A stretch of DNA of 64,000 bases from Desulfosporosinus sp. OT (GCF_000224515.1 NZ_AGAF01000169.1:1-64000); one strand, 5' to 3'. Positions 53,592 to 62,993 are shown, numbered from the stretch's first letter. Notes: generated by a model from the letters alone, not told the origin. Program-made: numbers and translations.

Positions 53592-54935
53592 TTAGAATTG
53601 CTTGCTTAAAATTGTAGTTAAGTGATCAAGCGTAAAGCATTCATACATTTGGCAAGATGGTAGAAACGCTTTAACGTAGGAAGTCTCTATCCAACGACGC
53701 TCAGGAAGTGTATTCAGCCATAGTACCTGGCGGAGATGACGACGGATTCCACCTAGTAAAGTTGCTGCTCTTTCGCCTTCAAGAGTTTGGGCATCACTAA
53801 CAATAAGAAGTAAAGTTTGTTTAGTAAGTGTATCAGGAAACTTTTTTTGCAAAGTGTCCAAGGCAATAGCTAGGTTAGTCCCTCCCCCCCATTCTTTCCC
53901 ACTCACTAGGAGGGCTTCTTTAACCATTGCTTCGAACGTTTGCCCTTTCCGGAGTTTCCCGGTCAAGGGAATTAACGATTCCCCAAAGGCAAAGGTTTTT
54001 ATCCCATTGACAACGTTGGAAAGGCCGTATACGAATTGCCAAATAAATTCTGTATATTTAAGCATAGACCCTGAAATATCACATAACAAAATAATCCTAG
54101 GCCGTCCCTTGCGGCGACTGCGATAGCGTCGCTCTACAAGCACTCCACCATAACGAATATTTTTACGCAGTGTGGAGCGCATATCTAAGCCACCCCGCCT
54201 TCTGTCTGCCCGATAGCGACGTGTTAACTGGCTGGCAAGACGTTGACTTAGACGGCGGATTAAGCGAATAACTTCCGGCCATTCTTCAGGGGAAATTTTC
54301 TTTAAATCACGACTTAAGACCTCAACTTCTCGTTCATGAAGCGCGCGATCCACTTCAGAGAAAACGCCATCCATAGAACCGGGTGCCAGAATCGGCTCAT
54401 CCTCTTCATTTAACTTCTTGCGCCAATACTCTAATGATCCTCGAAGAACCCGCTCAACCATAGGCTGATGCAAATGATCTACTGGAGCCCCAATTTTCGA
54501 ACCCATTGATGATTTCTCTAAAAAGTCGCGTAGGCGTTGTTTATCCTTCTCAGGAAGACTGGCATAAACAGCCCGCTCTTCTTCAGTAAGATCCAATTCA
54601 TTCCCTTGAAAGCGCAGGTCCTGGTGGGTACTCTCTATCTGCTCATTCCATTGGGTAGCTTTCTTTTCTGCTTCCTTCTGCCAAGCCTCTTTTTGTTCCA
54701 GAGACGCAAAGTAAGCTCGGAAGGCTTCCTTGAACGCAAAAATATGTCTGTAATCCTTAACAAGGGTCGCCTGCAGTACAGCCTCAACCTTATCTCGATC
54801 GACCATTCCAATGACTCTTAGCCCTTCCGTTGCATCTGAAATCTCCGAAGGGCTAACTTTAAGGCCAACCGTTCTTAATAATTGTGCAAATTCTACTAAA
54901 TGCCGATCCAATTCACTAACTCTGTTGGTGTCCAT
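53592..54935 (-). CDS. VWA (CoxE-like) protein
   Basis: The 447-residue product has a helical N-terminal half and a C-terminal von Willebrand A domain with the MIDAS motif DISGSML, then GGTNLAIALD and VSDAQTLEG. CoxE-like VWA proteins act with MoxR ATPases in metalloenzyme activation. It overlaps the MoxR gene by 20 bp. ATG 54935 was chosen for family fit. The client protein is not visible here. Confidence 0.88.
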   Translation of the reverse strand: MDTNRVSELDRHLVEFAQLLRTVGLKVSPSEISDATEGLRVIGMVDRDKVEAVLQATLVKDYRHIFAFKEAFRAYFASLEQKEAWQKEAEKKATQWNEQIESTHQDLRFQGNELDLTEEERAVYASLPEKDKQRLRDFLEKSSMGSKIGAPVDHLHQPMVERVLRGSLEYWRKKLNEEDEPILAPGSMDGVFSEVDRALHEREVEVLSRDLKKISPEEWPEVIRLIRRLSQRLASQLTRRYRADRRRGGLDMRSTLRKNIRYGGVLVERRYRSRRKGRPRIILLCDISGSMLKYTEFIWQFVYGLSNVVNGIKTFAFGESLIPLTGKLRKGQTFEAMVKEALLVSGKEWGGGTNLAIALDTLQKKFPDTLTKQTLLLIVSDAQTLEGERAATLLGGIRRHLRQVLWLNTLPERRWIETSYVKAFLPSCQMYECFTLDHLTTILSKQF

Positions 54936-55854
54936 GGCAATGCCTTTCTCCTTGCGCCCCTTTGCTAGACTCAACCTTGCTTGATTCAAAAAGGAGGCGT
55001 TCGGCTCCCATCTCCCGATAGAAAAGTTCCACATCCTCCTGACTCTTAAGCAGCAAAGTCAGGGTTGCATCCACCCAAGCTGGTTCCAGACCGGTTTTAC
55101 CCATCACGAGCAACGCCTTGGCCCAGTCCATTGTTTCGGAAACAGAAGGAATTTTATTTAAGGAAAGGCGTTCCCTCAGCACGTTAACGGCCCTCGCCAC
55201 TTCTAAAGCTAATCGTTCCGGCAAATCGGGTATTTTAGCCCGTAGAATACGGACTTCCTTCTTGACCGAAGGAGGCTCCACATGAAGGAAAATACACCTT
55301 CGTTTTAACCCATCCGAAAGCTCACGTTCTCCATTTGACGTTAAGACAACAATCGGGCGTTTTTTTGCATGGATAGTACCCATCTCAGGAATCGTAACTT
55401 GAAATTCACCTAAAAGTTCAAACAGAAAGGCCTCGAATTCCGAATCCGTCTTGTCGATTTCGTCAATCAGTAATACCGTTCGCTCCTCACTCAAAAGTGC
55501 TTGTAACAAAGGACGGGGGAGTAAATATTCTGTGGAAAAAAGATCTTCTTCCTGCAGATGCTCTCGACCCATTTGAATCTTTAAGAGTTGACGCTGATAA
55601 TTCCATTCATAGAGCGCTTTCGTTTCATCCAGTCCTTCATAACACTGCAAGCGAATCAAAGGAGCCTCAAAGACCCTACTTAACACTTTAGCGATTTCTG
55701 TTTTACCCACTCCTGCTGGTCCAGAGACCAAAAGTGGCTTATCCAACTCAGTTGCTAAAAAGGTTGTCAGCGCGATCCGATCATCCCGCTCTGTAATATA
55801 GCCAATTTCTTCCAAAATGTTTTCAAACTGATCAAGCGTCATCTGATTAGGCAT
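54916..55854 (-). CDS. MoxR-family AAA+ ATPase
   Basis: The 312-residue ATPase has Walker A GPAGVGKTEIAKVL, Walker B VLLIDEIDKTDSEFEAFL, sensor 1 VLTSNGERELSDGLKRRC and an arginine finger. It forms a chaperone pair with the VWA protein just downstream. The C-terminal 15 residues are low in conservation. Confidence 0.93.
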   Translation of the reverse strand: MPNQMTLDQFENILEEIGYITERDDRIALTTFLATELDKPLLVSGPAGVGKTEIAKVLSRVFEAPLIRLQCYEGLDETKALYEWNYQRQLLKIQMGREHLQEEDLFSTEYLLPRPLLQALLSEERTVLLIDEIDKTDSEFEAFLFELLGEFQVTIPEMGTIHAKKRPIVVLTSNGERELSDGLKRRCIFLHVEPPSVKKEVRILRAKIPDLPERLALEVARAVNVLRERLSLNKIPSVSETMDWAKALLVMGKTGLEPAWVDATLTLLLKSQEDVELFYREMGAERLLFESSKVESSKGAQGERHCHGHQQS

Positions 55855-55864
55855 CTAATCTCCC

Positions 55865-55975
55865 CCTCCAATTCGATGTTCGATATTTGTGGTTCGTGGT
55901 TCGAATAATTAAACTCGAACCACGGACTACTAACTTCGAACTATAAATCTCGAACTACTAGCTGCTAACTACGAA
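55865..55975. repeat. TTCGA-rich patch between bshA and moxR
   Basis: ATTCGATGTTCGATATTTG, then TTCGTGGTTCGA and its inverted copy TCGAACCACGGA (10-bp hairpin), then CGAACTACTAGCTGCTAACTACG, reaching the bshA stop codon. Confidence 0.75.
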
Positions 55976-57106
55976 TCATGAACCTCTAATAGCGTCCTCG
56001 TATACCTTTTCATAACCCTGTACAGCTCGGTCAACTGGAAATGTTTCTCGCGCCCAATTCACAGCTTGTTCAGAAAAAGCCTTGTAACGCGAGTCATCCG
56101 TCAATAGCTTGAGTACAAACTCACTCATCCCTTGGATGTCACCGACTTCCGCAAGATAACCTGTTTCACCGTGTTGAACCACTTCAGGTAAACCACCAAC
56201 CCGGCTGCAAATCACCGGAACACCACAAGCCATCGCCTCAAGTGCCACTAAACCAAAGCTTTCTTGGGCCGAAGGAAGCAGAAAGACATCAACCGTCTGT
56301 AAAATCTCCTGAACACTTTCCTGGCTCCCAAGAAATTGAACTTTCCCCTCAAGCCCAAGTTTTACAACCTCCCGTTCAACCCGATTCATCTCCGGTCCGT
56401 CTCCGACAAGCAAGAGCTTGCTGGGAACAACCTTCTCAACCAGGGCAAAGATGTTGACCACATCGACAACCCTTTTCACTTCCCGAAAATTCGAAATGTG
56501 AGCCAGTATTTTTTCTCCATGCGGAGCAAAATGACACCTACACCTTTGCAGCGATTTCTCCGTTGGCAGGTATACTTTTGGGTCAATAAAATTGGGAATA
56601 ACCTCAATACCCTGTTCTAACACGCCAAAGGCCTCTTCCGTCTCCCTTGCCAAGGCGCTCGAAACAGCCGTAATCCGATCACTGACTTGCAGTGCCATAC
56701 GAGTCAACTGAAAGAACTCTTCATAAGCCCCCACCAAAGTGACATCCGTACCGTGCAGCGTCGTCACGAGCGGGAGTGGCCGTGACATCATTTGTTTAGC
56801 CAAATACGCACTAATGCTGTGTGGAATCGCATAATGGGCATGAATCACATCGAGTCCCACATAGTTCGCGACTTCGACAATTTTATTGGCCAATAGCAAT
56901 GTGTAAGGCGGATATTTAAACAAGGGATAACTCACGTCAGTGACTTCATGAAAAAACAACTGCTCATGAAATCTATGTAGTCGAAAGGGTCGAGCTGAGG
57001 AAATAAAATGAACCTGATGCCCACGCTCTCCCAGAGCATACCCTAACTCAGTCGCAACAACTCCACTTCCCCCATAGCTAGGGTAACAAACTATTCCGAT
57101 TTTCAT
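55976..57106 (-). CDS. bshA: N-acetyl-alpha-D-glucosaminyl L-malate synthase (bacillithiol synthesis)
   Basis: GT4 glycosyltransferase that makes the GlcNAc-malate precursor of bacillithiol. The 376-residue protein begins MKIGIVCYPSYGGSGVVATELG and has FHEVTDVSYPLFKYPPYTLLLA and DVIHAHYAIPHSISAYLAKQM, a BshA signature, plus the UDP-sugar site SAQESFGLVALEAMACGVPVI. bshB and bshC are not in the window. A generic GT4 role is less likely given these motifs. Confidence 0.88.
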   Translation of the reverse strand: MKIGIVCYPSYGGSGVVATELGYALGERGHQVHFISSARPFRLHRFHEQLFFHEVTDVSYPLFKYPPYTLLLANKIVEVANYVGLDVIHAHYAIPHSISAYLAKQMMSRPLPLVTTLHGTDVTLVGAYEEFFQLTRMALQVSDRITAVSSALARETEEAFGVLEQGIEVIPNFIDPKVYLPTEKSLQRCRCHFAPHGEKILAHISNFREVKRVVDVVNIFALVEKVVPSKLLLVGDGPEMNRVEREVVKLGLEGKVQFLGSQESVQEILQTVDVFLLPSAQESFGLVALEAMACGVPVICSRVGGLPEVVQHGETGYLAEVGDIQGMSEFVLKLLTDDSRYKAFSEQAVNWARETFPVDRAVQGYEKVYEDAIRGS

Positions 57107-57240
57107 TTATTCGCACCTTCTCTTAATCCAGCATATTCCAAAGATCATAAAACCTGAAGGCTCTTCTGCCAAGTCCCTCGGCTCAAGGTGCTCTGCATCA
57201 TAACTCCAGCTCCGCATCGACATCTTTTTCTTCAAAAATG

Positions 57241-57609
57241 CTAACAATTCTCGACTGAACTCTCTTCAAAACCTATTGGCATAACGTCTTGGATCGCTTC
57301 TCCAATAATTCTTTGAATATCATTGACCATACGCGAAACCTCGAATTCCGCCTCTAAATATTCTCTAGCTGTGGGGTTTATACTTACCAAACTATATAAA
57401 CGTTCTAGCTCTTGCTGCTTCTCCTCGCTGATCTCTTGATCCAACATTTGGGCCTCACGAATCTCCCATTGTTTCAATTGAAATTCGCGGAGCATCTTGT
57501 GATTACTCGCATCACTCTTAACCTTTTCTTTGGATTTGAGAAACTGCTTGAATTCATTCGATTCTTTCAACGTACGAGCCAATTCATGGGCCAAATCATT
57601 AGCAGCCAT
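57241..57609 (-). CDS. YlbF/YmcA-family protein
   Basis: The 122-residue helical protein has the YlbF-type pattern: N-terminal helix with LARTLKESNEFKQFLKSKEKV, then a long helix with EFQLKQWEIREAQML. Members take part in RNase Y complexes and in competence and sporulation control in Bacillus. Cys-containing tail SVENC. Which paralogue it is cannot be told. Confidence 0.8.
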   Translation of the reverse strand: MAANDLAHELARTLKESNEFKQFLKSKEKVKSDASNHKMLREFQLKQWEIREAQMLDQEISEEKQQELERLYSLVSINPTAREYLEAEFEVSRMVNDIQRIIGEAIQDVMPIGFEESSVENC

Positions 57610-57687
57610 ATCTTATACCTCTCCTCTGTCCCCATCTCTATCAATAGTCTCATTATATAGAATTTCCAGACATGAGACAAATAAATT

Positions 57688-57716
57688 CCCCACATCAAAA
57701 AGCCTTTCATGTGGGG
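57688..57716 (-). terminator. intrinsic terminator after the unknown gene at 57731
   Basis: Eight-bp arms CCCCACAT/ATGTGGGG with a 13-nt loop, then AATTTATTT on the minus strand. It lies 14 bp after the stop codon. Confidence 0.75.
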
Positions 57717-57730
57717 CATAAAGAGAACAC

Positions 57731-58426
57731 TTATATTTCTTGACTGGTATTAACAAGGTCTTCCAACAGATCAAAGGCCTGTAATCGGCTAAAAGACAGT
57801 AAATCATCCCATTGCTCCCGGCTAATAACCCATGGGCAATGAACAGCCTTCCGACTGGCAAATCCTAACGGGCTTCCACCATACATTTTTTCCAAGCGAC
57901 GTTGAGCAAGGCTTGCCAGCCCTGGCGCATGAGCATTACACGTAATCGGTTCCAAGCAAAGGACAGGCTCATTCTCATATGTCACCAGTAAACTAAATTT
58001 GGCAAGCTGTTTTATAGTTACTTTCCCACGCTGAATGGAGCCCTGCAAAGGAACAGGATCGGGCTGAATAACGCCACCTAGTTTACGCCAAAAGTTTCTT
58101 TCAGCTGAACTAGCACCGGAGACGCAAAAACCCACTGCCCCCATATGACGAGCAAAACGAACTGCAAAGCGAGCGAAATCACATTCCACATGTCCTTTTA
58201 ATGATAATCCATCCAAAATAACAAGCCGCTCTGAGCGACTTAGAGTTAGTTCTCCAATCCCTGCTTCCCCCAGTTGAAGTACATTATATCCAGGTAACAT
58301 ACGAATCTGCGGTTCTAACCCAGTTCCTTTTTCCGACAAAAAGGACCCCAGGGCTTGTGCCCAATCTTCTAGGCCATCTTCATTCCATTCGGATCGGGGG
58401 GAAAGCTCAATTTCTATCCAAGGCAT
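57731..58426 (-). CDS. unknown protein
   Basis: I do not recognise this 231-residue soluble protein. It starts MPWIEIELSPRSEWNEDG, has GYNVLQLGEAGIGELTLSRSERLVILDG and a Cys/His-containing centre (CLEPITCNAHAPGLASLAQRR). No membrane segment or known motif is apparent. ATG 58426 follows AAGGAG by 8 nt. It is the last gene of a transcript ended by the hairpin at 57688. Confidence 0.7.
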   Translation of the reverse strand: MPWIEIELSPRSEWNEDGLEDWAQALGSFLSEKGTGLEPQIRMLPGYNVLQLGEAGIGELTLSRSERLVILDGLSLKGHVECDFARFAVRFARHMGAVGFCVSGASSAERNFWRKLGGVIQPDPVPLQGSIQRGKVTIKQLAKFSLLVTYENEPVLCLEPITCNAHAPGLASLAQRRLEKMYGGSPLGFASRKAVHCPWVISREQWDDLLSFSRLQAFDLLEDLVNTSQEI

Positions 58427-58547
58427 TTGCATGTCTCCTTCACAAACCGACTTAACACTTACTAGTGTTTCACCGGAATGTAAAGTCTATCCCTTAAAAT
58501 TACATATCTCAAGACATCCGAATCATTCCTAATCTCCCGTTGAAATT

Positions 58548-59039
58548 TTAGCGCAGCCGTTCTAATATAGTCCAACGCTGCTCCAAAAAATCATAGAAGA
58601 GTAACCAAATAATCTGAAAATCAGAAGGTGGAACGACAATCCTTGAGGCATAAGTCTTAAAATTGTACATGTGAAATAAGGGCGAAACAACACGAATTAA
58701 AAGGGCCAAAGGATATTCATGACTGTATCCTTTAGCCTTTTCGCTCTTTTGTTGCAACAAAGCATTAAGGCGTCCAATATATTCCTCAATGTATTCCGGG
58801 GGATGATCATGCTCATGGGATCGTCCGAGAATTAAACGCGCCTCCTCTGAATCGTAGAAAAGGTGGGTCACCTCCACACCTAGGCGTCTTCCATCCAGTT
58901 GATTCTGGATCACAATGTCCGGTCGATCTGCATGCTCGACAATCTCATAACTCGTTTCTTGTTGGATATTTAATATTTGCACCAAGGCCTGTGCCGCACT
59001 TTCTTCAAGGAGCCATTTTTCATCGAACAAATCCGCCAA
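58548..59039 (-). CDS. unknown protein, possible PD-(D/E)XK-like fold
   Basis: The 163-residue protein has HADRPDIVIQNQLDGRRLGVEVTHLF, where PD, an acidic Glu and a following strand resemble the core of restriction-like nucleases, but the usual catalytic Lys is Thr. The rest is helical (EYIEEYIGRLNALLQQKSEKA) with a hydrophobic end. I used TTG 59039, 8 nt after AAGGGGG; TTG 59048 is an alternative. Function unknown. Confidence 0.65.
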   Translation of the reverse strand: MADLFDEKWLLEESAAQALVQILNIQQETSYEIVEHADRPDIVIQNQLDGRRLGVEVTHLFYDSEEARLILGRSHEHDHPPEYIEEYIGRLNALLQQKSEKAKGYSHEYPLALLIRVVSPLFHMYNFKTYASRIVVPPSDFQIIWLLFYDFLEQRWTILERLR

Positions 59040-59130
59040 AGTAGGCAACCCCCTTCACCAATCACCCACGCCATAAAGACATATAGTTAAATAATTATAG
59101 CATGAAAGGTTCTGTTCAGGGCTTAAAATG

Positions 59131-59892
59131 TTACTCTAGGGAATAGCTCACTTTATCTAAACTTGCAAACCCAATAACCGAATGGACTCCGATCTGACGT
59201 AACAACTGAATCGATTCGTCAATATCCCGCCCAACAACCTCTGCTGAGTGGGCATCTGAGCCTAGAGTGAAATCAATCCCCCGTCGCAGAATTTCTTCCC
59301 TCAGATGTTGATCGGGGTAAAATTCTTGCACAGGTTTATACCTGCCATTCGTGTTCACCTCCAAGACTAAACCGTGCCTGGCAACGGCCGTTAACGCCTG
59401 ATCAGCAAGCACTAAAATATCCGTTCTAGGTCGTACTCCAAAAATTTTAATAAGATCGAAATGACCAATGGTCGTAAATAGCCCACTGTTTGCGGCTCGC
59501 GTCACAATTTCAAAATACTCACTGTAAAGCTCATCCGGATCTTTCCGCCAGTGCTTGGGTTCCTCTTCGGGCATATCAAAAGCCCATCCGTTAATCTCGT
59601 GGACTGACCCTATCACAAAATCAAATGGAAATTGCTCCAAAAGGTGTTTGATTCTTCCTTCTTCATTCGGGCGATATTCTGCCTCCAGTCCAATTCGAAC
59701 GTCTAAATGAGGATAGTCTTTAGCCACTTCCCGGATCAACGGAAAGTTCATTTGCTCCCAGTAATAGTCATGATCGGCAAATCCAATCTCCTTCAACCCC
59801 CGTCGAGACGCTTGATCCAAAAAGGCTCGAATATTTTCCCTGTTTGCTTCCCGATCGTTATGCCCGACAAGATGAACATGCAAATCTAACAT
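59131..59892 (-). CDS. PHP-domain phosphoesterase (histidinol-phosphatase-like)
   Basis: The 253-residue protein has PHP metal-site motifs: LHVHLVGH at residue 4, GFADHDYYW, GLEAEYR, GSVHEINGW, GHFDLIKIF and GSDAHSAEVVGRD. The layout fits HisK-type histidinol phosphatase, but no his genes are near, so another phosphoester substrate is possible. It lies 20 bp after tldE. Confidence 0.85.
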   Translation of the reverse strand: MLDLHVHLVGHNDREANRENIRAFLDQASRRGLKEIGFADHDYYWEQMNFPLIREVAKDYPHLDVRIGLEAEYRPNEEGRIKHLLEQFPFDFVIGSVHEINGWAFDMPEEEPKHWRKDPDELYSEYFEIVTRAANSGLFTTIGHFDLIKIFGVRPRTDILVLADQALTAVARHGLVLEVNTNGRYKPVQEFYPDQHLREEILRRGIDFTLGSDAHSAEVVGRDIDESIQLLRQIGVHSVIGFASLDKVSYSLE

Positions 59893-59912
59893 CTCTTAGT
59901 TCCTCCCTATCA

Positions 59913-61232
59913 CTAAAGAGTTTGCACTCCAGTCATTACCATTAAATAAGGATGTGTATGAAGTTCTGAATGAGCTGTCTTCGTGGTTGAAGCGAGTAAA
60001 TCTGCCATGAAATTACCGGTTAATTTTACATCCGTCCGTCCGACAATCTGACCCTTCAAAATGCGTAAACTATGAGGGGCACTCAGGGAGTACGACCCTG
60101 AAACCGCCTCCTGAGTATGTAATCCAAGTACGGATAGAACAAGCACACCATCCTCCACACCCTGTAAAGCCTCGATCCAGGGAACCTCGGCTTGATGCTT
60201 AAGGTAGAGTCCCGCAGTTCCTTGCGGTAGAGCGGTCGGTTTCGCACCCCAGCGCACGGCATCTTTAACCCGCAGAAAAGGAGTCTGAAGTTGTCCGTCA
60301 CGAACCAACACGGTAAGCTGCGCAGGTACTCCTTCAGGCGTAACCAGATAGGATCCCGATTCCAGCGGACGGAGTGGGTCAATGCTTAAAGAGAAATGCG
60401 GATGAAACACCGTTCTGTGTTCAACAAAATTCTCCTTGGAAAAAGCACCTTGCCCCTCAATCACCCGATCTCCTGAAAAATTAGGGAGCACAAATTGCCC
60501 CAGCATCTCCTCCGTCATCGAGGGCGCAAAGATTACTTGAGTCTGGGGCCCAACTGGCGGGGCTTCCTTTTGCATTCCCTCGTACTGATTCACTGTCAGT
60601 GACCACAAATTCTCCTGTTCTTGCGGACTACTAAGCCGCCGCTTAGCAAACCCGCCCCCAATCAAGCTGTCAAAGGAAAACCAAGACATGAATTGGGATT
60701 GTTGATATGTAACCGCCAGCCCTGTCGATGTCCGAACATGCCGATAACCCCAGGCAACTTGAATACCTCCCTGCATCTTGGCCTTCGAGGGTTTATCGGT
60801 TAACCAGCGCTTGACTTGATCAAATAAAATATCGTCAGCCCCGGCGATGACTTTTTGTATTGCTCGATCCTCAACAGCTACCAGCGGCAACGGCTCTGGA
60901 GAAGGGATATGTGTTGCGTCTGGGTCTTGATAGGACGCCTGCCTCCATTGTTCCAATTCTCTAAGCCAATACCCTGGATCGTTAAGCGATGACAACTGAA
61001 CCATAGCCTGACTGCATGTCCCATCCGCCCAGACCAAGAAAACTTCGCCACTTTCACCTTGACGATAACTTGGTGGAGTATAAACACTCCCAGAGGAATT
61101 ATCTTTGAGACCCAGGGACACCGCTTCCGATTCATGGACCAAAATACGCCAAGCAGATAACCTCAGTTCTTCCTTCTTCGGGGCCCGCTGAGACTGATAT
61201 AGAAGATCCTCTAATTGTGCGACGAGTTTCAT
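59913..61232 (-). CDS. tldE: TldE/PmbA-family protease subunit
   Basis: The 439-residue protein is the TldD/TldE partner without a metal motif: SGSVYTPPSYRQGESGEVFL, GRTDVKLTGNFMADLLAST and PYLMVMTGVQTL at the C-terminus. TldD/E heterodimers degrade unfolded or modified peptides in E. coli. It overlaps tldD by 4 bp. Confidence 0.82.
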   Translation of the reverse strand: MKLVAQLEDLLYQSQRAPKKEELRLSAWRILVHESEAVSLGLKDNSSGSVYTPPSYRQGESGEVFLVWADGTCSQAMVQLSSLNDPGYWLRELEQWRQASYQDPDATHIPSPEPLPLVAVEDRAIQKVIAGADDILFDQVKRWLTDKPSKAKMQGGIQVAWGYRHVRTSTGLAVTYQQSQFMSWFSFDSLIGGGFAKRRLSSPQEQENLWSLTVNQYEGMQKEAPPVGPQTQVIFAPSMTEEMLGQFVLPNFSGDRVIEGQGAFSKENFVEHRTVFHPHFSLSIDPLRPLESGSYLVTPEGVPAQLTVLVRDGQLQTPFLRVKDAVRWGAKPTALPQGTAGLYLKHQAEVPWIEALQGVEDGVLVLSVLGLHTQEAVSGSYSLSAPHSLRILKGQIVGRTDVKLTGNFMADLLASTTKTAHSELHTHPYLMVMTGVQTL

Positions 61233-62722
61233 CCGCGTTCCCCTCCCAAACTGACTTGTTGATCGGCATCCATAAGCAGATAACGATGGCTTCCACCACT
61301 TGATGGAACAGATTGTCCACCCTTTCCACAGGTGCCAATGGCATCATAACACCCTTCGCCAAGCCCTCCCCGAATCGCTTCCAAGGCAGAAAGAATCTTC
61401 CCACTAAAGATCGAGGGCTGATAAATTGGAAGATCAGGATCTGCAACATCGATGATTCCGTCACATTGAAAGACAAAGTCTCCTGTTTTAGGATTGACTT
61501 GACCGCCACGATAACCCAAAAGAAGTAGATTTTTTTCTCCCTCTCGTAGCTCACCATATTGTAAAAGAGTCTCCCGCACGGCCTTCACTTCGTCCATTAA
61601 ATGCTCCGCTGGCGTTAATGGAAACATGCGATCAACAAGCAACCGGATATTACTCATTCGCGGTAGCGGAATATGTCTATAGCTCTCTGCCCGTCCAGCT
61701 CCGCTCACAGGCATTCCTGCTTCTTCAGCTGAGAAGACATCCCCCAACCCTGCTTCCAAAACTCCATCCCTAACTATCGTCACAGTTTGTCTGGGAAGCC
61801 CATTGGCAGAATAAGGTTGATACGCCCAATCTCCAACGAGTGGACCATCGATAATATTAACACCCGGCCTCGCGACCCGTAGACCCTTACGCAGTTTACC
61901 TTCTTCACCCAATACGGACTCTGTCATGTGATCCGACTCCACCGCATGTCCAAAAGCCTCATGTGCAAGTCCCTTTGCGAGGCCATAGTCAATAATGAGT
62001 GGATAATGACCACTCGGTAACTGGGACGCAGCACATACAGCACGAGCAAATTCAGCCCGGTCCGTCGCCTTTCTCTCGAGCATATGATCCTCTAATTCTT
62101 CAAAAAGCACTGTCGCGTCCTTCCCACTACGATGAATCAAAGCGCTCTGGGCCTTGCCCTGATTCCGTACCGTCCCTTGATGCATAAGCACCGCTCTGGG
62201 AACGACAAAAGACACCAACGTCCCATCGGTACGCCCGATACACCACTCCTCTTCGACCTGACGATAACTCGTTTGCCAGACTCCCTCGGGAAAAACACCC
62301 CGCAAACGAGAGTGTAAGGTCATCACCTTCTCCTCAAGTTCAACTAACGGAATTTCTCCAAAAACCTTTTGGGCAGGATTTGCTTCTTCAGCCTGAACTT
62401 GAGGGGCCTCCCAAATTTGGCGATTCTGTTTGGTCCCAATTGCTTCATTTCTGCGGGCTAACTGAATAGCCTTTTCGACAAGTTTCTGCCCAACCCCTTC
62501 CTCTAACACATCCGACGTAGCCAAACCCGTTGCCCCACCTCGCGTGAATGCCTGGACTCCCAGACCACTATCCCAGCCTGTTGATACCCGTTCAAACTTT
62601 CCGTTACTTAAGCGCATACTCCATTCCCGGCGAGATTGGGCCCGTACGATGATATAGCCATTAAAAGCCCCAACCTCTGCCAAAACTGAGCGAACCAACG
62701 CTTGAATCTCCTTTTGTTCCAC
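61229..62722 (-). CDS. tldD: TldD-family metalloprotease
   Basis: The 497-residue protein carries the zinc motif HEAFGHAVESDH (HExxxH type) near residue 255 and the C-terminal Cys-bearing GTCGKGGQSVPSSGG. It forms the active subunit with TldE downstream. An unusual run of Gln/Glu-rich sequence lies near 110. GGAGG-type site upstream. A peptide maturation role, as for TldD/E with RiPPs, is possible, but no precursor gene is near. Confidence 0.92.
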   Translation of the reverse strand: MEQKEIQALVRSVLAEVGAFNGYIIVRAQSRREWSMRLSNGKFERVSTGWDSGLGVQAFTRGGATGLATSDVLEEGVGQKLVEKAIQLARRNEAIGTKQNRQIWEAPQVQAEEANPAQKVFGEIPLVELEEKVMTLHSRLRGVFPEGVWQTSYRQVEEEWCIGRTDGTLVSFVVPRAVLMHQGTVRNQGKAQSALIHRSGKDATVLFEELEDHMLERKATDRAEFARAVCAASQLPSGHYPLIIDYGLAKGLAHEAFGHAVESDHMTESVLGEEGKLRKGLRVARPGVNIIDGPLVGDWAYQPYSANGLPRQTVTIVRDGVLEAGLGDVFSAEEAGMPVSGAGRAESYRHIPLPRMSNIRLLVDRMFPLTPAEHLMDEVKAVRETLLQYGELREGEKNLLLLGYRGGQVNPKTGDFVFQCDGIIDVADPDLPIYQPSIFSGKILSALEAIRGGLGEGCYDAIGTCGKGGQSVPSSGGSHRYLLMDADQQVSLGGERG

Positions 62723-62930
62723 GATTAACCTCCTATAATTAAGCGTATCTGCTCTTTCTTATCCAATGGAGTTATTATACCACGTAAAAAAACCTAAACC
62801 GCTAAAGTCGATATTCGCAGTCAAATAGTTAATCAACCTACCAGCCCTTTCTGGGCCGTACCCAAACTCCCATTATTTCTACCCAGCACCAACCCCTGCG
62901 AAAGTGGCCGCCTAGTTTCAGTGATGTCAG

Positions 62931-62950
62931 TTTATACTTTCTAACTAGTA
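62931..62950 (+). repeat. type II element terminus (partial copy d)
   Basis: TTTATACTTTCTAACTAGTA, the right end of type II elements, abuts the A/T tract of the terminator at 62960. The remaining parts of the element are not found in this 486-bp gap. Confidence 0.65.
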
Positions 62951-62959
62951 AAAAATATA

Positions 62960-62993
62960 TCCCGGGGCTTGTATAAATGAGAAAGCCTCGGGA
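62960..62993 (-). terminator. second terminator-like hairpin after the acetyltransferase gene
   Basis: Arms TCCCG.GGCTT/AAGCC.CGGGA, then TATATTTTTTAC on the minus strand. It lies between the GNAT gene and the tldD promoter region. Confidence 0.7.
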
